Below are positions 1 to 10,288 of a stretch of 64,000 nucleotides of DNA, in pieces (positions within the stretch are counted from its first letter, which is position 1; each line of letters opens with the position of its first letter). The DNA comes from Ambrosia x helenae (taxonomy: Eukaryota > Streptophyta > Magnoliopsida > Asterales > Asteraceae): assembly GCA_030844895.1 (NCBI GenBank), contig CM061223.1:30804561-30868560 (forward strand). Reading direction: 5' to 3'. Below the pieces are notes generated by a model, which was given only the letters and a program-made list of their open reading frames with translations, was not told the DNA's origin and did not search any database. A program made the position numbers and the translations under genes.

Positions 1-326
1 TTTCATTTTGGTTAAATACATCAGTATATCAATTTTCATCTCATATACATGTTTATGATCTATTCTATACATCTATCTTTAAATCTTGTATATTTTTAAA
101 TTGAAACTTCTATGCCTTGAACTATGATTTATGGAGCAGGGAATTACCAAACCTTTTACTATGTGATACAACTGTTTATATCCATATGAATGCAAAGTTT
201 TTTCTTATTTATAAGTTGAAATTTTCACAATACCTTGTAGTGTGTATCTTATTTATATCTGGTGAATTGTCAGGGAAAACAAGATCGAGTCACATTTGGG
301 TCCAAATTAGCCGCATGCAGCAGATA

Positions 327-665
327 CAGCCTGGCCAGAGGATGTTTTGGAGCAGCTATCTTCCGATAATTTTTTGGAGCAGCAAGGGTTTTGTACTGCT
401 CAACTCTCATCCCACCAAAAGCTGTATAAGGGGCAACTAGAAAATGGTATTCGTTACCTCATCTTGCCCAGTAAAGTTCCACAAAACAGGTTAATTTTTA
501 TTTCTCAACATTTGATTCTAATGTTTTTGCTTACCTATTTTATTATATACTTCAACTATTGTTATATGAAGGTTTAAAGCCCACATGGAGATACATGTAG
601 AGTCTGTTAACTAGGAAGTTGATGAGCAAGGCATTGCACATATGATTGAGCATGTTGCATTTATA
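327..665 (+). pseudogene. SPP: Stromal processing peptidase (M16 zinc protease) fragment
   Basis: Two exon pieces match chloroplast stromal processing peptidase, which removes transit peptides from imported precursors in the stroma. Exon 327-489 reads HQKLYKGQLENGIRYLILP, then a GT-AG intron at 490-571, then exon 572 to about 665 reading DEQGIAHMIEHVAF. The second exon contains the HxxEH zinc-binding motif (HMIEH) of pitrilysin-type M16 proteases. An in-frame TAG at 612-614 and the absence of everything downstream (the real protein is over 1,200 aa) show that it is a dead fragment. The retained intron argues for a DNA-level copy and against a retrocopy. It lies on the same strand as the ALDH6B2 fragment in the presumed Helitron. 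Confidence 0.8.
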
Positions 666-816
666 TGGTTCGTGATGATGCTTTGAATTGTTTAAATGGG
701 AAAATATATTTTGAATCACTACAAGTAACTTTTTATGCTATGACCTTTACAAAATTTTTTATTTATGATTTTTGTTTTGTGGTGATATATCTATTCAATT
801 TTCTATCCTCTTTTAG

Positions 817-1712
817 TTCTTATATGATACTTGCAGAACTAGCAATGGAAGCCGATTTACCGAGCGATGTGTTAAGTATTGTTAATGTCACCAATGTACG
901 TCTTCCTTACTAATCATAATATATATGTTATGTTTATGTCATTATGTGCTTATAGACTAATGAGTAGGGGTGCAAACAAGCCGAGCCACTTGCGCTCTAC
1001 TCGAGATCGGCTCGATAAAAAGCTCGAAACGATGCGAGCCTTTTCGAGCCTGAGCCGAGCTTGTGCCTAAAACAAATCTCATTTATTTTTGGAGCCTGAG
1101 CTCGAGCTTAACATGTGAAGCTCGCTAGGCTCGTTGAACCTTATTGAACCTTAGTGTAATGTAATATTAGGTTTATTATTATTTAATAATGTCTATCTAT
1201 CATACTTATTTTGTAAACCAGCCGAGCCTAGCTAATTATACTTCTTTACGAGTCGAGTCCGAACCTATTTTTATTTAATATATTAACCAATAAATTATAA
1301 ACGAGCCAAGCTCAACCTTGAGAAATTACCATCGAGCCAAGCTCGAGCTCTCACAAGGTGATTGAGTTTGAATTCGAGCTCAAGCCTGGTCCATCTCAGG
1401 CTCGACTCGGCTTGGCTTTTTTACACCCATTATTATTGAGTTTGTAGTTGAGTTAAAAGTTCATAGAAAGAAGCAAATGAAACTTTTATTTTACTTATTC
1501 TTCCAGTGTTAAGACTGTATTTGTGTTATTACTATTGTTTTGAACTTTTGATTTTCGAATGTCCTAAATCTGTGTCCTTCTATTTTACTTTACAATAATG
1601 ATGTTACATCCTACTGATTTATGTTTCCTTTTCAATTATTATTGTGAATTCTGCAGAGGCTGGGATGCATATTTATGCAACAGCATCAACAAAAGGAATG
1701 CATACTATGCAA
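817..1712 (+). pseudogene. ALDH6B2: Methylmalonate-semialdehyde dehydrogenase (ALDH6B2) fragment
   Basis: The exon at 817-895, preceded by a pyrimidine-rich tract and AG, encodes SYMILAELAMEADLPSD followed by VLSIVNVTN. After an intron (896-1656) the exon at about 1657-1712 encodes AGMHIYATASTKG. Both match consecutive parts of plant methylmalonate-semialdehyde dehydrogenase, the mitochondrial ALDH6-family enzyme of valine and pyrimidine catabolism. The stretch between them in the family, including the VGS glycine motif region, is missing, so an internal exon has been lost. The intron carries a hAT-type MITE at 965-1432. Substitutions, the missing exon and the absence of the catalytic Cys region make it non-functional. 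Identity comes from recalled family motifs, not an alignment. Confidence 0.7.
965..1432. mobile_element. hAT-type MITE with GAGCTCGAGC-rich interior
   Basis: It begins taggggtgcaaac and ends with the imperfect inverse (tttttacacccatta). The flanking 8-mers ctaatgag (957-964) and ttattgag (1433-1440) are a decayed 8-bp target duplication, the size made by hAT transposases. The interior is filled with variants of GAGCC, GGCTC and GAGCTCGAGC in both orientations. It lies within the intron of the ALDH6B2 fragment. Confidence 0.65.
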
Positions 1713-1732
1713 GAACAAAAAAAAATGAAAAT

Positions 1733-2500
1733 GTGTAGAATCACTATTGTGTTGAACAAGTGTTCTTTATCTAACTGATATGAGAAAAAAATTGATGCTG
1801 ACCTACATCCATTAATTAGCAAACAGGAAAGGTACTATCAATATACTTTATGCTTTGTTGGTTCGCAACTGAACTTTAATACAGCTCCAAACCCTCTTTG
1901 AACAATCCTTATGCTAACATTTTTCTTTGTTAGAACATAATAAACTTATGACATTAATTCTCATATGTTAGTTGATTGCTTGAACTGTTACACGTATCTT
2001 GGGTAATTAAACTATGCTTATGTGTAAGCTTTAGATAGAAAACTTGATCCATATGTACTCTGTTAATCTAATTATGTGTTGTCTCTATTTTGTAACTACT
2101 AGGTCTCATAATTTGACTTCAATTGCATATGAATGGTTTTCTAGGGATAAATGGTGACACAAGCGGCAAGAAAAAGGCGAGGGATACACATGTTTAGCAT
2201 TCTCCTTTGTAATTCATTCCCACGAATACCTACATATTTAGAAGTGGGGATCGAATTTGCGTCCTCTAGATATGGAAAACAGTAAACATGTGCTATATTT
2301 TATGAATGGAAATTTATATGTATTAGGTAGGTACACACATTCTATCAATAAATGTAAAATTCAATATGTTTCACCTTAAATCTTCTATTTTTCAAGTTTT
2401 CATGGTATCACCCGACCCAAGTTAGTAGCATCAACGACAACGACATGCACACATGAAAAACCTTACACCACAAACCCCAAAAACAACTACGGTGCAAAAA
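1733..2500. other. No gene seen (Helitron interior)
   Basis: AT-rich sequence without a supported ORF. A short stretch near 2145-2200 (GINGDTSGKKKARDTHV) may be another captured exon, but I cannot assign it. Confidence 0.4.
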
Positions 2501-2540
2501 AACAACGCACCCGCAGCAACGCGCGGGCATTCCCACTAGT

Positions 2541-2935
2541 ATATATATAGGGGAAAGATCCGGTACAAATAGCTTTTTTGGTAAGAACTGTGAGAATCAA
2601 AGGAGGGTATTTTTTTTTATTTTTTTTTTCAAATTTTTTTTCCCATATTGTTAAACATGTATTATAGTATTGAAAACTAAAAAAAATAAAATTTGGTGTA
2701 GAGTAATTACGTGTAGAGTAATTACATAATTACTCTAGTGTAAACTAATGTATTTACCTTAATGACGTAATTACACTAAATAAAAAAAAAAAAAATTTTG
2801 TATTATTCATCTAGAAAGAATGTTTAAGCACATGGGAAAAAAATTCTAAAAAAAATAATTTTTTTTACCCCCTTTGATTCTCACAGTTCTTACAAAAAAA
2901 CTATATGTATTTGATCTTTACTCTATATATATATA
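2541..2935. mobile_element. TIR MITE, about 75-bp terminal inverted repeats
   Basis: The left end from 2541 (tatatagg, then aagatccggtacaaatag, then gtaagaactgtgagaatcaa) is matched in inverse at 2868-2935 (ttgattctcacagttcttac, then gatctttactctatatata). The interior is AT-rich, with a self-complementary core around 2700-2770 (agtaattacgt, then acgtaattac). No ORF. Confidence 0.65.
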
Positions 2936-3741
2936 GGATTTGGATCATTTGAGAACCACCATTTAGGGATAGAACCAAAGAACCAAGTGTGAACACAAAA
3001 ACCTCTCCACCAAAAAATATAAAAAATAATAAAAAAATTATATAACCTAAAAAAATAAAAAAAATAAAAAAAGTAAAAACACCAAAATGTTTTTTTAGTG
3101 TTAATCTTTCTAAAAAAATAAAAAAAAAATACAAAAAAATAAAAAAACAAAAAAATGGCCTTTTTTACGTCATAATTACGTCAGATCTTATGCACATGTG
3201 CATTTTGCTGTTATATATATACATACATATACCGTATGCACATGTGCATTTCACTATTAGAGCACACTTTTGAATAAATTATCAATTGCCATAATGAAAT
3301 GTCATTAAATGGACGTGATATGATATATAAGGTGGAAAAAAATTTATTCAATGATCCTTAAATAAACGCGAAGTGCATTTCAGTATTATAGTTAGGTTTT
3401 TTTCATGGGTTTAGCTTTAGGGTTTAGTTTTTAGGTATGATGGGAATGAGGTTAGGTTTTTTGGGGTTGTTGGTGAATAAACTTAAAAAAACCTCTATAT
3501 AAAACTATAAAATAAGATAATTGTACTACATGCACATGTGCATTTCACTATTATAGTTAAGTTTTTTAATGGGTTTAGCTTTAGGGTTTAGTTTTTGAGT
3601 ATGGTGGAAGAGGGGGTATCTTTTTGGGGGGGATGGGATGGAGCGTTTTGGTTTTTGGGGGGTGTGGGGTTAGCTGCACATGGTTATCTGGTTCTCTCCC
3701 TAAAGTTGGTTCTCGTATGATCCATACCCTATATATATATA
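2926..3741. mobile_element. Second TIR MITE abutting the first
   Basis: The left arm (tatatatataggatttggat, gagaaccacc, tagggatagaaccaaa) at about 2926-2985 is inverted at about 3678-3741 (ggttctctccctaaagttgg, ttctcgtatgatccatacc, ctatatatata). The interior is A/T-rich and contains three copies of a palindromic word. The TATATA run at 2923-2936 is shared with the previous element, so one probably inserted at the end of the other, or both target TA-rich sites. Confidence 0.6.
3190..3552. repeat. Three copies of palindromic word ATGCACATGTGCAT
   Basis: The perfect palindrome tgcacatgtgca occurs at 3191, 3237 and 3531. It is preceded by a or ta, and copies two and three are followed by ttcactatta. 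The copies are separated by unrelated sequence inside the MITE. Confidence 0.85.
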
Positions 3742-3758
3742 CACACACTCTTTTTGAG

Positions 3759-3881
3759 TCGATAAATAAAATCACATTGTTGGATCAGAAAAAGGGTACA
3801 AAGCGAAAGCTACGTGAAGACGAGATTGTGTGCCCAACTTCTAGACCAGTATACAAGTGGAGAACCGAACGAAAACGATAA
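3759..3881 (+). other. Possible last exon of an unidentified gene
   Basis: An open frame runs from the MITE edge to a stop at 3879-3881 and ends in a basic peptide (KRKLREDEIVCP, then YKWRTERKR). It is followed by T-rich sequence resembling a plant 3' UTR. The upstream part of the frame belongs to the MITE, so any real gene would have been cut by it. I do not recognise the protein; it may be chance. Confidence 0.2.
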
Positions 3882-4838
3882 ACTAAGGTTTTATATCCGT
3901 GTTCTTGTAGTTTAATGTTTTTGGTTCATTCATATGTTTTGTTTACCTACACGATAAACCAATAGTGTCATAATTATTGGTCGCAGATCAAAGTTTTCTG
4001 GCAATGCAACTGTGTAAGTGAGTTTTGATGTGTTCTATGGCTGGTTTCTTGTAAAAGTGATTCAGGGACTTGGTCTTCAACTGTTTTTATAAGATTTTAA
4101 CCAAATTGTTATGCAATTCAGTAAAACCAAACAATTGCATGATGGCATGATTCTAGATCCCTAGTTTCTTTTTCATACAGGTTTCATAGGTTTAAACTAC
4201 CCATGCTTGCATCAAAATTATGATCAACAAGTTCTAAAAAGTTCGCTTAAACCCAAGGTTATTGGATATCTTATTGTTCGGGCCAAGCAAGTAGAGGTGT
4301 TTGCCTTTTAGCAGTACTTTCAGAAACAGACCATTGAAGAGGTCTTATTGGTCCGACGGTTAGACCGAATTTAAGAGCCTAGCGATGTCATGTATAAAAT
4401 AAAAAATATTTCCAGTTTTGGTGTAGGTTTGTAAATTTTCTTGGGTTAATGTACGTTTGCGATTTTGATATAAATATACACACTTGAATATATAGTGTAT
4501 GGAGTCTCGAGTAGTGAATGAACCACCGATTCTGGGTCTGATTTTTTGTCAGGACAAGCTGTTCAAGTCTGGTTGCGGAAACACTGCTTTTTGGAGCTCT
4601 TTAGTAACTTGTTCTTGTAATTGAAACGTTGCCGTTTAGAGCTCGTTGAATCGTTGGTAAGATGTTTTTGTAATTGCCATTTAGAGCTCGTTGAGTGACT
4701 TGAGTCGTTGGTAAGATATTTTTGTAATGGACCATTCGTTTAAACATAGTCAAAGCCCAAAGGGCCTTTAAACTTTAAAGCCGTATGATCTTAAAAAACC
4801 ATATTTAGCTTTTAACGTTTGTTACTGATGGTGCTAGG
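3882..4838. other. No gene seen; local tandem duplication
   Basis: The stretch around tttagagctcgttga, tcgttggtaagat, tttttgtaat occurs twice, at about 4630-4673 and 4674-4727, diverged by a short insertion. Otherwise unremarkable AT-rich sequence. Confidence 0.5.
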
Positions 4839-5349
4839 TAGAGGTGTACAAAATATCCGAACCCAAAAAAATACCCGATCCCGGGTATTTTAAAACCCGG
4901 GTATTTAATACCCAAACCCAACCCTACCCGTAGGGTATTTAAATAAAGACGATGAATTACTCCATTATTAACGAAGACTTAACTATCTATGTTTTGTTTA
5001 TCACTTGTACATAGAGGTGCTTAACGGGTCGGGTTCGCAGGTTGGTGGGTCCAACCGACCTGAACCCGAAATTTTTACATAAACCCGAACCCGAAAATTG
5101 TGACATACATATGAACCCGAACCCGACCTGAATATTCTTGGGTTGACCCGACCCGTTCAACCTGATTTTTTTTTATTTTTTCGCAAACTAATGTATTAAA
5201 ATTAAAATTTTACTATAAAAAACACAAATATATATAAAACATTTATGTTTTATTTATAAAATCTCATACCAATTTCTATTTAAGTTATAAGTGAGCATAA
5301 AATACCTAACCAATTTAATTTATAACATAAAACATATTGTAAAAAAACA

Positions 5350-5455
5350 GAATCCTTTGCATAAATAGGGGGTTTTTCATTTTACAAATTACATTTGGGG
5401 GGTATTGGGGGAAAAAATTGAAATTGGTGATGTGTGGAACTCGATTGGCGGCATC
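5350..5455 (+). repeat. Left terminal inverted repeat of the PMD element
   Basis: It pairs with 10183-10288 over about 105 bp with a few mismatches. It includes catttggggggtattgg and ggtgatgtgtggaactcgat, then the first TTGGCGGCATC motif. Confidence 0.85.
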
Positions 5456-6540
5456 TAATAAACTAAAGCTTGATGCCGCCAATTCAGTTATAGACATTGA
5501 AGCCGCCATTTTATTTCTATACATTGATGCCGCCAATTGAGTTCTAGGCTTCATTTCTTATATAAGCCCCCTGCCCATTCTCTCCATCCCATTCAGACTA
5601 CAAACCACAATAACCCCCCCCCCCCCCAATATAAGATATAATACTTTTCCTGCAATTGTTCTGGATGGTATGGTTTTTTATTGATATTGGGTCGATGTTA
5701 CATTCACATGGAGTTTTAACTGTTTTCGGCGGGGATGAGTCATGCTTAACAGCATCGTCTGCCGTTTCATCCCCCGCTTGACATCGCTTTTCTAGGGTCC
5801 AAAAAAGCGGTGTCTTTGGATCGGTGTTACATCCACATTAAACTACACTTCTTAATACATCTACACGTGGTATAACACGTGTAGAATGCAACATTGATAC
5901 TTTAGTTTAAAATATTAGAGAGTTATGGATCGTTGGAAGTCTGAACCTCTAGTCTACCAAAGCTGGACATTCCAACGGGCTCTTTAGGCGGGTCTACTTT
6001 CCAGGCAAACCCACGCCATCCGGTGTTGATGAATCACATCACGTCATTAGCGACCTGTCCGACAACGGATGATGCGATTCTTCACCGTACTACTTTCGTA
6101 TGGCAGGCTGGTTTGAACATTGGGTACCTGTAGATTTGGTACACATATTCAACAGGTAGAACCATGTTCTCCTGGATCAAATTCAGATGGGTTTGAATCT
6201 GAATGCGGTCCTGAGTTCCCGCTGACTGGAAAAGAGAAGTTTCTGGGTGCACAACACAAGCTATTGTTGATTTCAACAAAGCAATTGTGATTGAAGGTGC
6301 GAAACAAAAACTGAATGAACTCTGCAACAAGAAACGGTGGTAGAATATTGGAATAGGTGATCTCGGAAAATATAGTGTCTTGTAAATCCGTAGATTGTAT
6401 AGTTTGAGTGACTAGTTTTGAAAAACAGTTGTTAAATAAATTTGTAATATTTGTTTTAAATAAATCTATCAAATTTGTATTATTTGTTTGAGACATTCCA
6501 AAAATGGAAAGTCTGTGTGTTATTATTTGATTTAAATAAA
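5456..6540. other. PMD element interior, no gene recognised
   Basis: It contains gatgccgccaatt motifs up to about 5540 and a C-run at 5617-5626. A hairpin-capable stretch, ggggatgagtcatgc with tttcatccccc, lies at 5732-5776. Short open frames near 6149-6496 (minus) have no recognisable domain. A captured coding fragment is possible near 6240-6340 (plus frame VDFNKAIVIEGAKQKLNEL), unproven. Confidence 0.4.
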
Positions 6541-6560
6541 TCTATCCCTCCGAGCCGGTT

Positions 6561-6985
6561 TTGAGAAAAACACCTCCGAGCCGTTTTCGGGCCACCGGGA
6601 TCAGGCCTCGGAGACCCGAAAGCTGCCCGGACTTCGTGCGACGCCCGTGTGTTACCCAAGGGCAACGCGTCCGTCAGTCCGGTTACCTGTCCGGCAGGCC
6701 CAGCCAGGCTGCACAAAGGCCCAAAGAGGGCAGCCTGGCCCGTTTTCAACATAGTGTGGGTTTTGAGAAAAACACCTCCGAGCCGTTTTCGGGCCACCGG
6801 GATCAGGCCCCGGAGACCCGAAAACTGCCCGGACTTCGTGCGACGCCCGTGTGTTACCCAAGGGCAACGCGTCCGTCAGTCCAGTTACCTGTCCGGCAGG
6901 CCCAGCCAGGCTGCACAGAGGCCCAAAGAGGGCAGCCTGGCCCGTTTTCAACATAGTGTGGGTTTTGAGAAAAACACCTCCGAGC
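6561..6985 (+). repeat. GC-rich 202-bp tandem repeat, two copies plus partial third
   Basis: The unit starts ttgagaaaaacacctccgag at 6561, 6763 and 6965, an exact 202-bp period. The two full copies differ at only a few bases. The third stops after about 21 bp. GC content is far above the surroundings, and frames are open on both strands because stop codons are rare at this composition. No protein family is recognised. Confidence 0.9.
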
Positions 6986-7197
6986 CACCGATAAATGATT
7001 ACGTAATCTTGTTTTAGTGTTTAACGCTTTTATTTGGATTTTAATTTTAGTGGTTGTTTCTCCTATCAATTTTCGAATCACAGGTGGCTAAACGATTCAT
7101 ATATTCATATATTTATAAAGCAAATCAATAATTAATGTTATAAAGCAAATCAAAATGTTACAACAAGTAATTAACAACACACTTGAATTCGACAATG

Positions 7198-9774
7198 TTA
7201 CGAGTTAAACCAGTCCAGAGAGTTCGAGGGACCCTGATTCATAAGACGTTCAGATTGCCTCCTGGGTGGTTGTTTGGTGGGTGGTGCTCCTTCATTACCG
7301 TACTCATCATCAGGAAAGAGGTTTAAATTCAGTGTGGTCGATGGTCCTGGCCGGCTTGAAGGTCCTTCATCACACGAATTATGCGGGGCATGGTAATGAA
7401 AATCACTAAAAAGGTCGTGATCAAACCGTGCCAACCCCTGTCCAACCGGCGTCACGTAACCCGGTGATGAAGGAAACACCCAACTATCTCCAATGCCAAT
7501 TCCGCCTGCACGAAAGTTAGCTAGCGGATCCATCTCCGCCGGTTGACTGCCACCGGACCCACCAACATCACCAGTTCCCTGTACGAATGATCCACCCAAT
7601 CCAAATGGAGTTCCCATCTGGTCCAATCCACTGTCCATGAATTGCGGGACATATCCCCCGGTCTGGTTCTGATTGTTGCTGGCCGCAACAGATGCACGAA
7701 ACCCTGCGTCATTGTCAAAGTGACTTCCAGCAGCTTGGTCTTCATTTTCCGGCACGTTTTCCGGCACCTGACGGGGAGCGCGTCGCCGGCGCACCCTTTG
7801 AGGCCGTGCAGGTGCCGACAAGTCAACGGCGTCCCTGGTAAGATGCGTCGGATTTTGTAAGTGTCCGACATTGTGTGACATCATCATACTGTGAAACGTC
7901 GTGTTTTGTATGCGCTCAAGCTGCGTGGAGAATGCCTGAGGATTATTAAATGCCTCCTGAGATGACCGGTAAATATCACCCATGGCATCCCTCTGCAAAC
8001 AAAATTTTTAGTTAGAAACAGCAAACTGAAAATAATTAATGTATGAATTAGGCACGTAAAAATGCTTTACCATCAACTGGATTCTAGCACCGTCGTCTTG
8101 GAAACCGCCAGCTGGGGCCGGTGCTACACCCGGATTTCCAATAAATGCAACGGTACGCCCATATACCATTGCATATAACCGGGCGCTGTTGAAGCTGTCC
8201 TTATGAGTTCAGAGCGGATAACCGTGTTACGACGGTTATTCCATGCATTGACGTAGGCTTCATGCCTACTCATCCAGTCCGCCCCGTTGTGTCCTTGCCG
8301 CCCCAAAGCATGCAGTTTTTCAAGCTGAGTCGTGGGTACGGCTAAGGTTATCTGGGGAGGTATGTACTGGACCATGCCGAATTGCTTCAAAACCCGTTGA
8401 GGGTAATGATGCTCAACGATCTCGAAGCATATAAGCGGACAGCAACTCCTCCAGCTTTCCATCCCGTTTGAGCACATGGCCGGTAGTCGATCCAAAACCG
8501 AGTTGTAGGGGGTCCAGTTGAACTAAAAACAAACACTTAAGTCAGTAACAAAACACAATAAATGCATGATTAATACAAAAAACTAAAAATAATTACTAAC
8601 ATACCATGTCCTCGTCCAACGATTGTAGCTGCGAACGATATGCCTTAAGGCAGTGTGTGGCCACCTCCTGGAAGTTTAACCGCCGGTCTCGCCACCTACA
8701 AAATTAACATGAAAAAACGTGTTCAGAAAAAAAAATACAAAGGGATGCCATGCAGGCAAGTATAATCAAACTGGGATTTGCGATATATACCGAGCCGCTA
8801 TCGGGCAAGTATAATCAAACCGGTTTGAGGGTGGTCGTGGCGCGAGACACCGAATCCTCTCCCATGCCCATACTTGAAGAAGCATCATGGGTCCGTTCAC
8901 GGCTTTCCTATCCGGCTGGGTGGCATCACAAAGCCGCCTGTATAAACAAGCCATAACCGCACTGCCCCAGCTATAAGATGTTGTACGGTTGAGGTCTCGT
9001 AAAAATCTTAAGTAAAAAACATTTATTCTATTATTATTATTATTATCAGGGAGTAAGGTGGAACCGATCAAAAGGAAAAGGATTAAACGAGCACGAAAAA
9101 TGCACTCTTCATCCGTAGCCTCTGCTTCAACAAAGTCCTGCTTTAGTTTATTAATAATAACAGTACCCAAAACGGACTTGCCGGACATTTGGGCCTCTGT
9201 AGGCGTAACACCTAAAAATCGTCGGCACAACGCTATTGCGTCGGCAGTAGACAAATTATCATCTACCCCAGACACAACAGCTCCCTCAATAGGTAACCCC
9301 CCACAAGACGTTAACATCTTGTAAGGTGACAGTAGCTTCACCAAATGGAAGGTGGAACGTGTGAGTTTCGGGCCTCCATCGTTCCACCAAATCTGTTGTC
9401 AAGGAGTGGTCAACGTATCGATAACCACAATCTATAAGGCCACCAAACCCTGCAGCATCGATAAGGTGACGAACCCGTCCTACAACAGGGTGGTCACGAA
9501 GTAACTTCCATATGGCTCTATCGCTACGCTTTACCATCATAGCTCTATTGAAGTTTTCCGCGTCTGTGAAAACGTGAAAGGCACGATGTCGATCACGCAG
9601 ATACAACACATCGTCGTTTAGGGGACCAGGGTGTAAGTTCATGTTTTGATTCATGGTGGGAGGAATTTGGTTGGTATGATTTTTTATAAATTTCAAAGGT
9701 TTCAGATGGAGATTGTAGTGTTGATGGTGTGTTCTTGGATGTGGGTGGTGCTCCTTCTTCACCTCAACCTCCAT
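7198..9774 (-). pseudogene. Plant mobile domain (PMD/MAIL-like) gene, frameshifted
   Basis: The gene reads right to left. Its N-terminal exon (9774 or internal ATG near 9654, to 8791) has FHLPFGEATVTLQDVNVLWG, the signature of the aminotransferase-like plant mobile domain of MAIN/MAIL proteins and 'PP7 long form homolog' proteins. Following exons are 8695-8605 (RWRDRRLNFQEVATHCLKAY), 8522-8071 (YPQRVLKQFG and MQWYMG) and 7992-7198 (low-complexity tail, RPQRVRRRRAPR, ending LDWFNS), joined by GT-AG introns. An extra base in a G6 run at about 9297-9302 and a missing base near 8162 break the frame, so this copy is dead although each exon is well conserved. No phosphatase domain is attached. In host MAIN/MAIL1 the domain acts in silencing and genome stability; in transposons its role is unknown. 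Confidence 0.85.
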
Positions 9775-9955
9775 TTTATAACCTTCAAAGCCTGAATACT
9801 TACACTCCCAAGAACACTATTTTCCTATCAAATCATCTGCAACTTACAAGACCATTGCATGCAATGCTAGAGACCTTGTGAGTGTGTTTTATAGGCTGCA
9901 TGGTTTGCAGGTGAAGACTGATTTTCATTTGCTGGTTTGAATGCATGAAAATGGA

Positions 9956-10200
9956 TTGGCGGGATCATGACGGCAATATTGAAGAACACACCAACTCAAT
10001 TGGCGGCATCAATGACACCTCTAACTGGATTGGCGGCATCAAGAGGTGACCCCTCCAACCCATTTGGCGGCATCTAGGCGATTTTATTTGATACCTCTAC
10101 TTGGTTTGGCGGCATTAACCACACTGACAAAAGCCCCTTGATACCGCCGTTTGGTTTGGCGGCATCAACTTTTTATTATTTTGATACCGCCAATCGAGTT
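9956..10200 (+). repeat. Subterminal TTGGCGGCATC motif array
   Basis: About seven copies or near-copies of tTGGCGGCATc (and the inverse GATaCCGCC) occur in 245 bp, spaced irregularly at about 30-50 bp, next to the right TIR. Inverse copies lie in the left subterminal region at 5440-5540. This arrangement is typical of transposase-binding sites; binding is inferred. Confidence 0.75.
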
Positions 10201-10288
10201 CCACACATCACCAATTTCAATTTTTCCCCCCAATACCCCCCAAATGTAATTTGTAAAATGATAAACCCCCTATTTATGCAAAGGATTC
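10183..10288 (-). repeat. Right terminal inverted repeat of the PMD element
   Basis: Inverse of 5350-5455: cgagttccacacatcacc, ccccccaaatgtaatttgt, ctatttatgcaaaggattc. Confidence 0.85.

Larger units (their letters stand above)
1..2537 (+). mobile_element. Helitron-like element, 3' part, with captured gene fragments
   Basis: The right end looks like a Helitron 3' terminus. A GC hairpin (cccgc, short loop, gcggg) at about 2510-2527 is followed by a short spacer and CTAG at 2534-2537, with T next, as expected for insertion between A and T. The body carries, on the same strand, pieces of two unrelated host genes (SPP and ALDH6B2) that keep their introns, which is characteristic of Helitron transduplication. 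The 5' TC end is not visible and may lie left of the window, and no Rep/helicase is encoded here, so the copy would be non-autonomous. An alternative is an ordinary pseudogene region next to a small Helitron whose 5' end I missed. The terminus is seen; capture by the Helitron is inferred. Confidence 0.5.
5350..10288. mobile_element. Long-TIR DNA element carrying a PMD gene (MULE-like)
   Basis: The terminal inverted repeats are about 105 bp and nearly perfect: gaatcctttgcataaatagg at 5350 and its inverse ending at 10288. Inside both ends are clusters of a subterminal motif ATTGGCGGCATC: about 3-4 copies on the left, mainly inverse, and about 7 on the right. The cargo is a PMD gene on the minus strand and a GC-rich tandem repeat. 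No MURA-like transposase ORF is seen. Long TIRs suggest a Mutator-like element, but I could not find a 9-bp target duplication (flanks aaaaaaaca and aataggtta), so the class is inferred. Confidence 0.7.

Noticed and set aside
6561..7017. Several overlapping ORFs of 75-131 aa on both strands
   Set aside because: They arise from the GC-rich 202-bp tandem repeat, where stops are rare in all frames; the protein repeats have no known domain.
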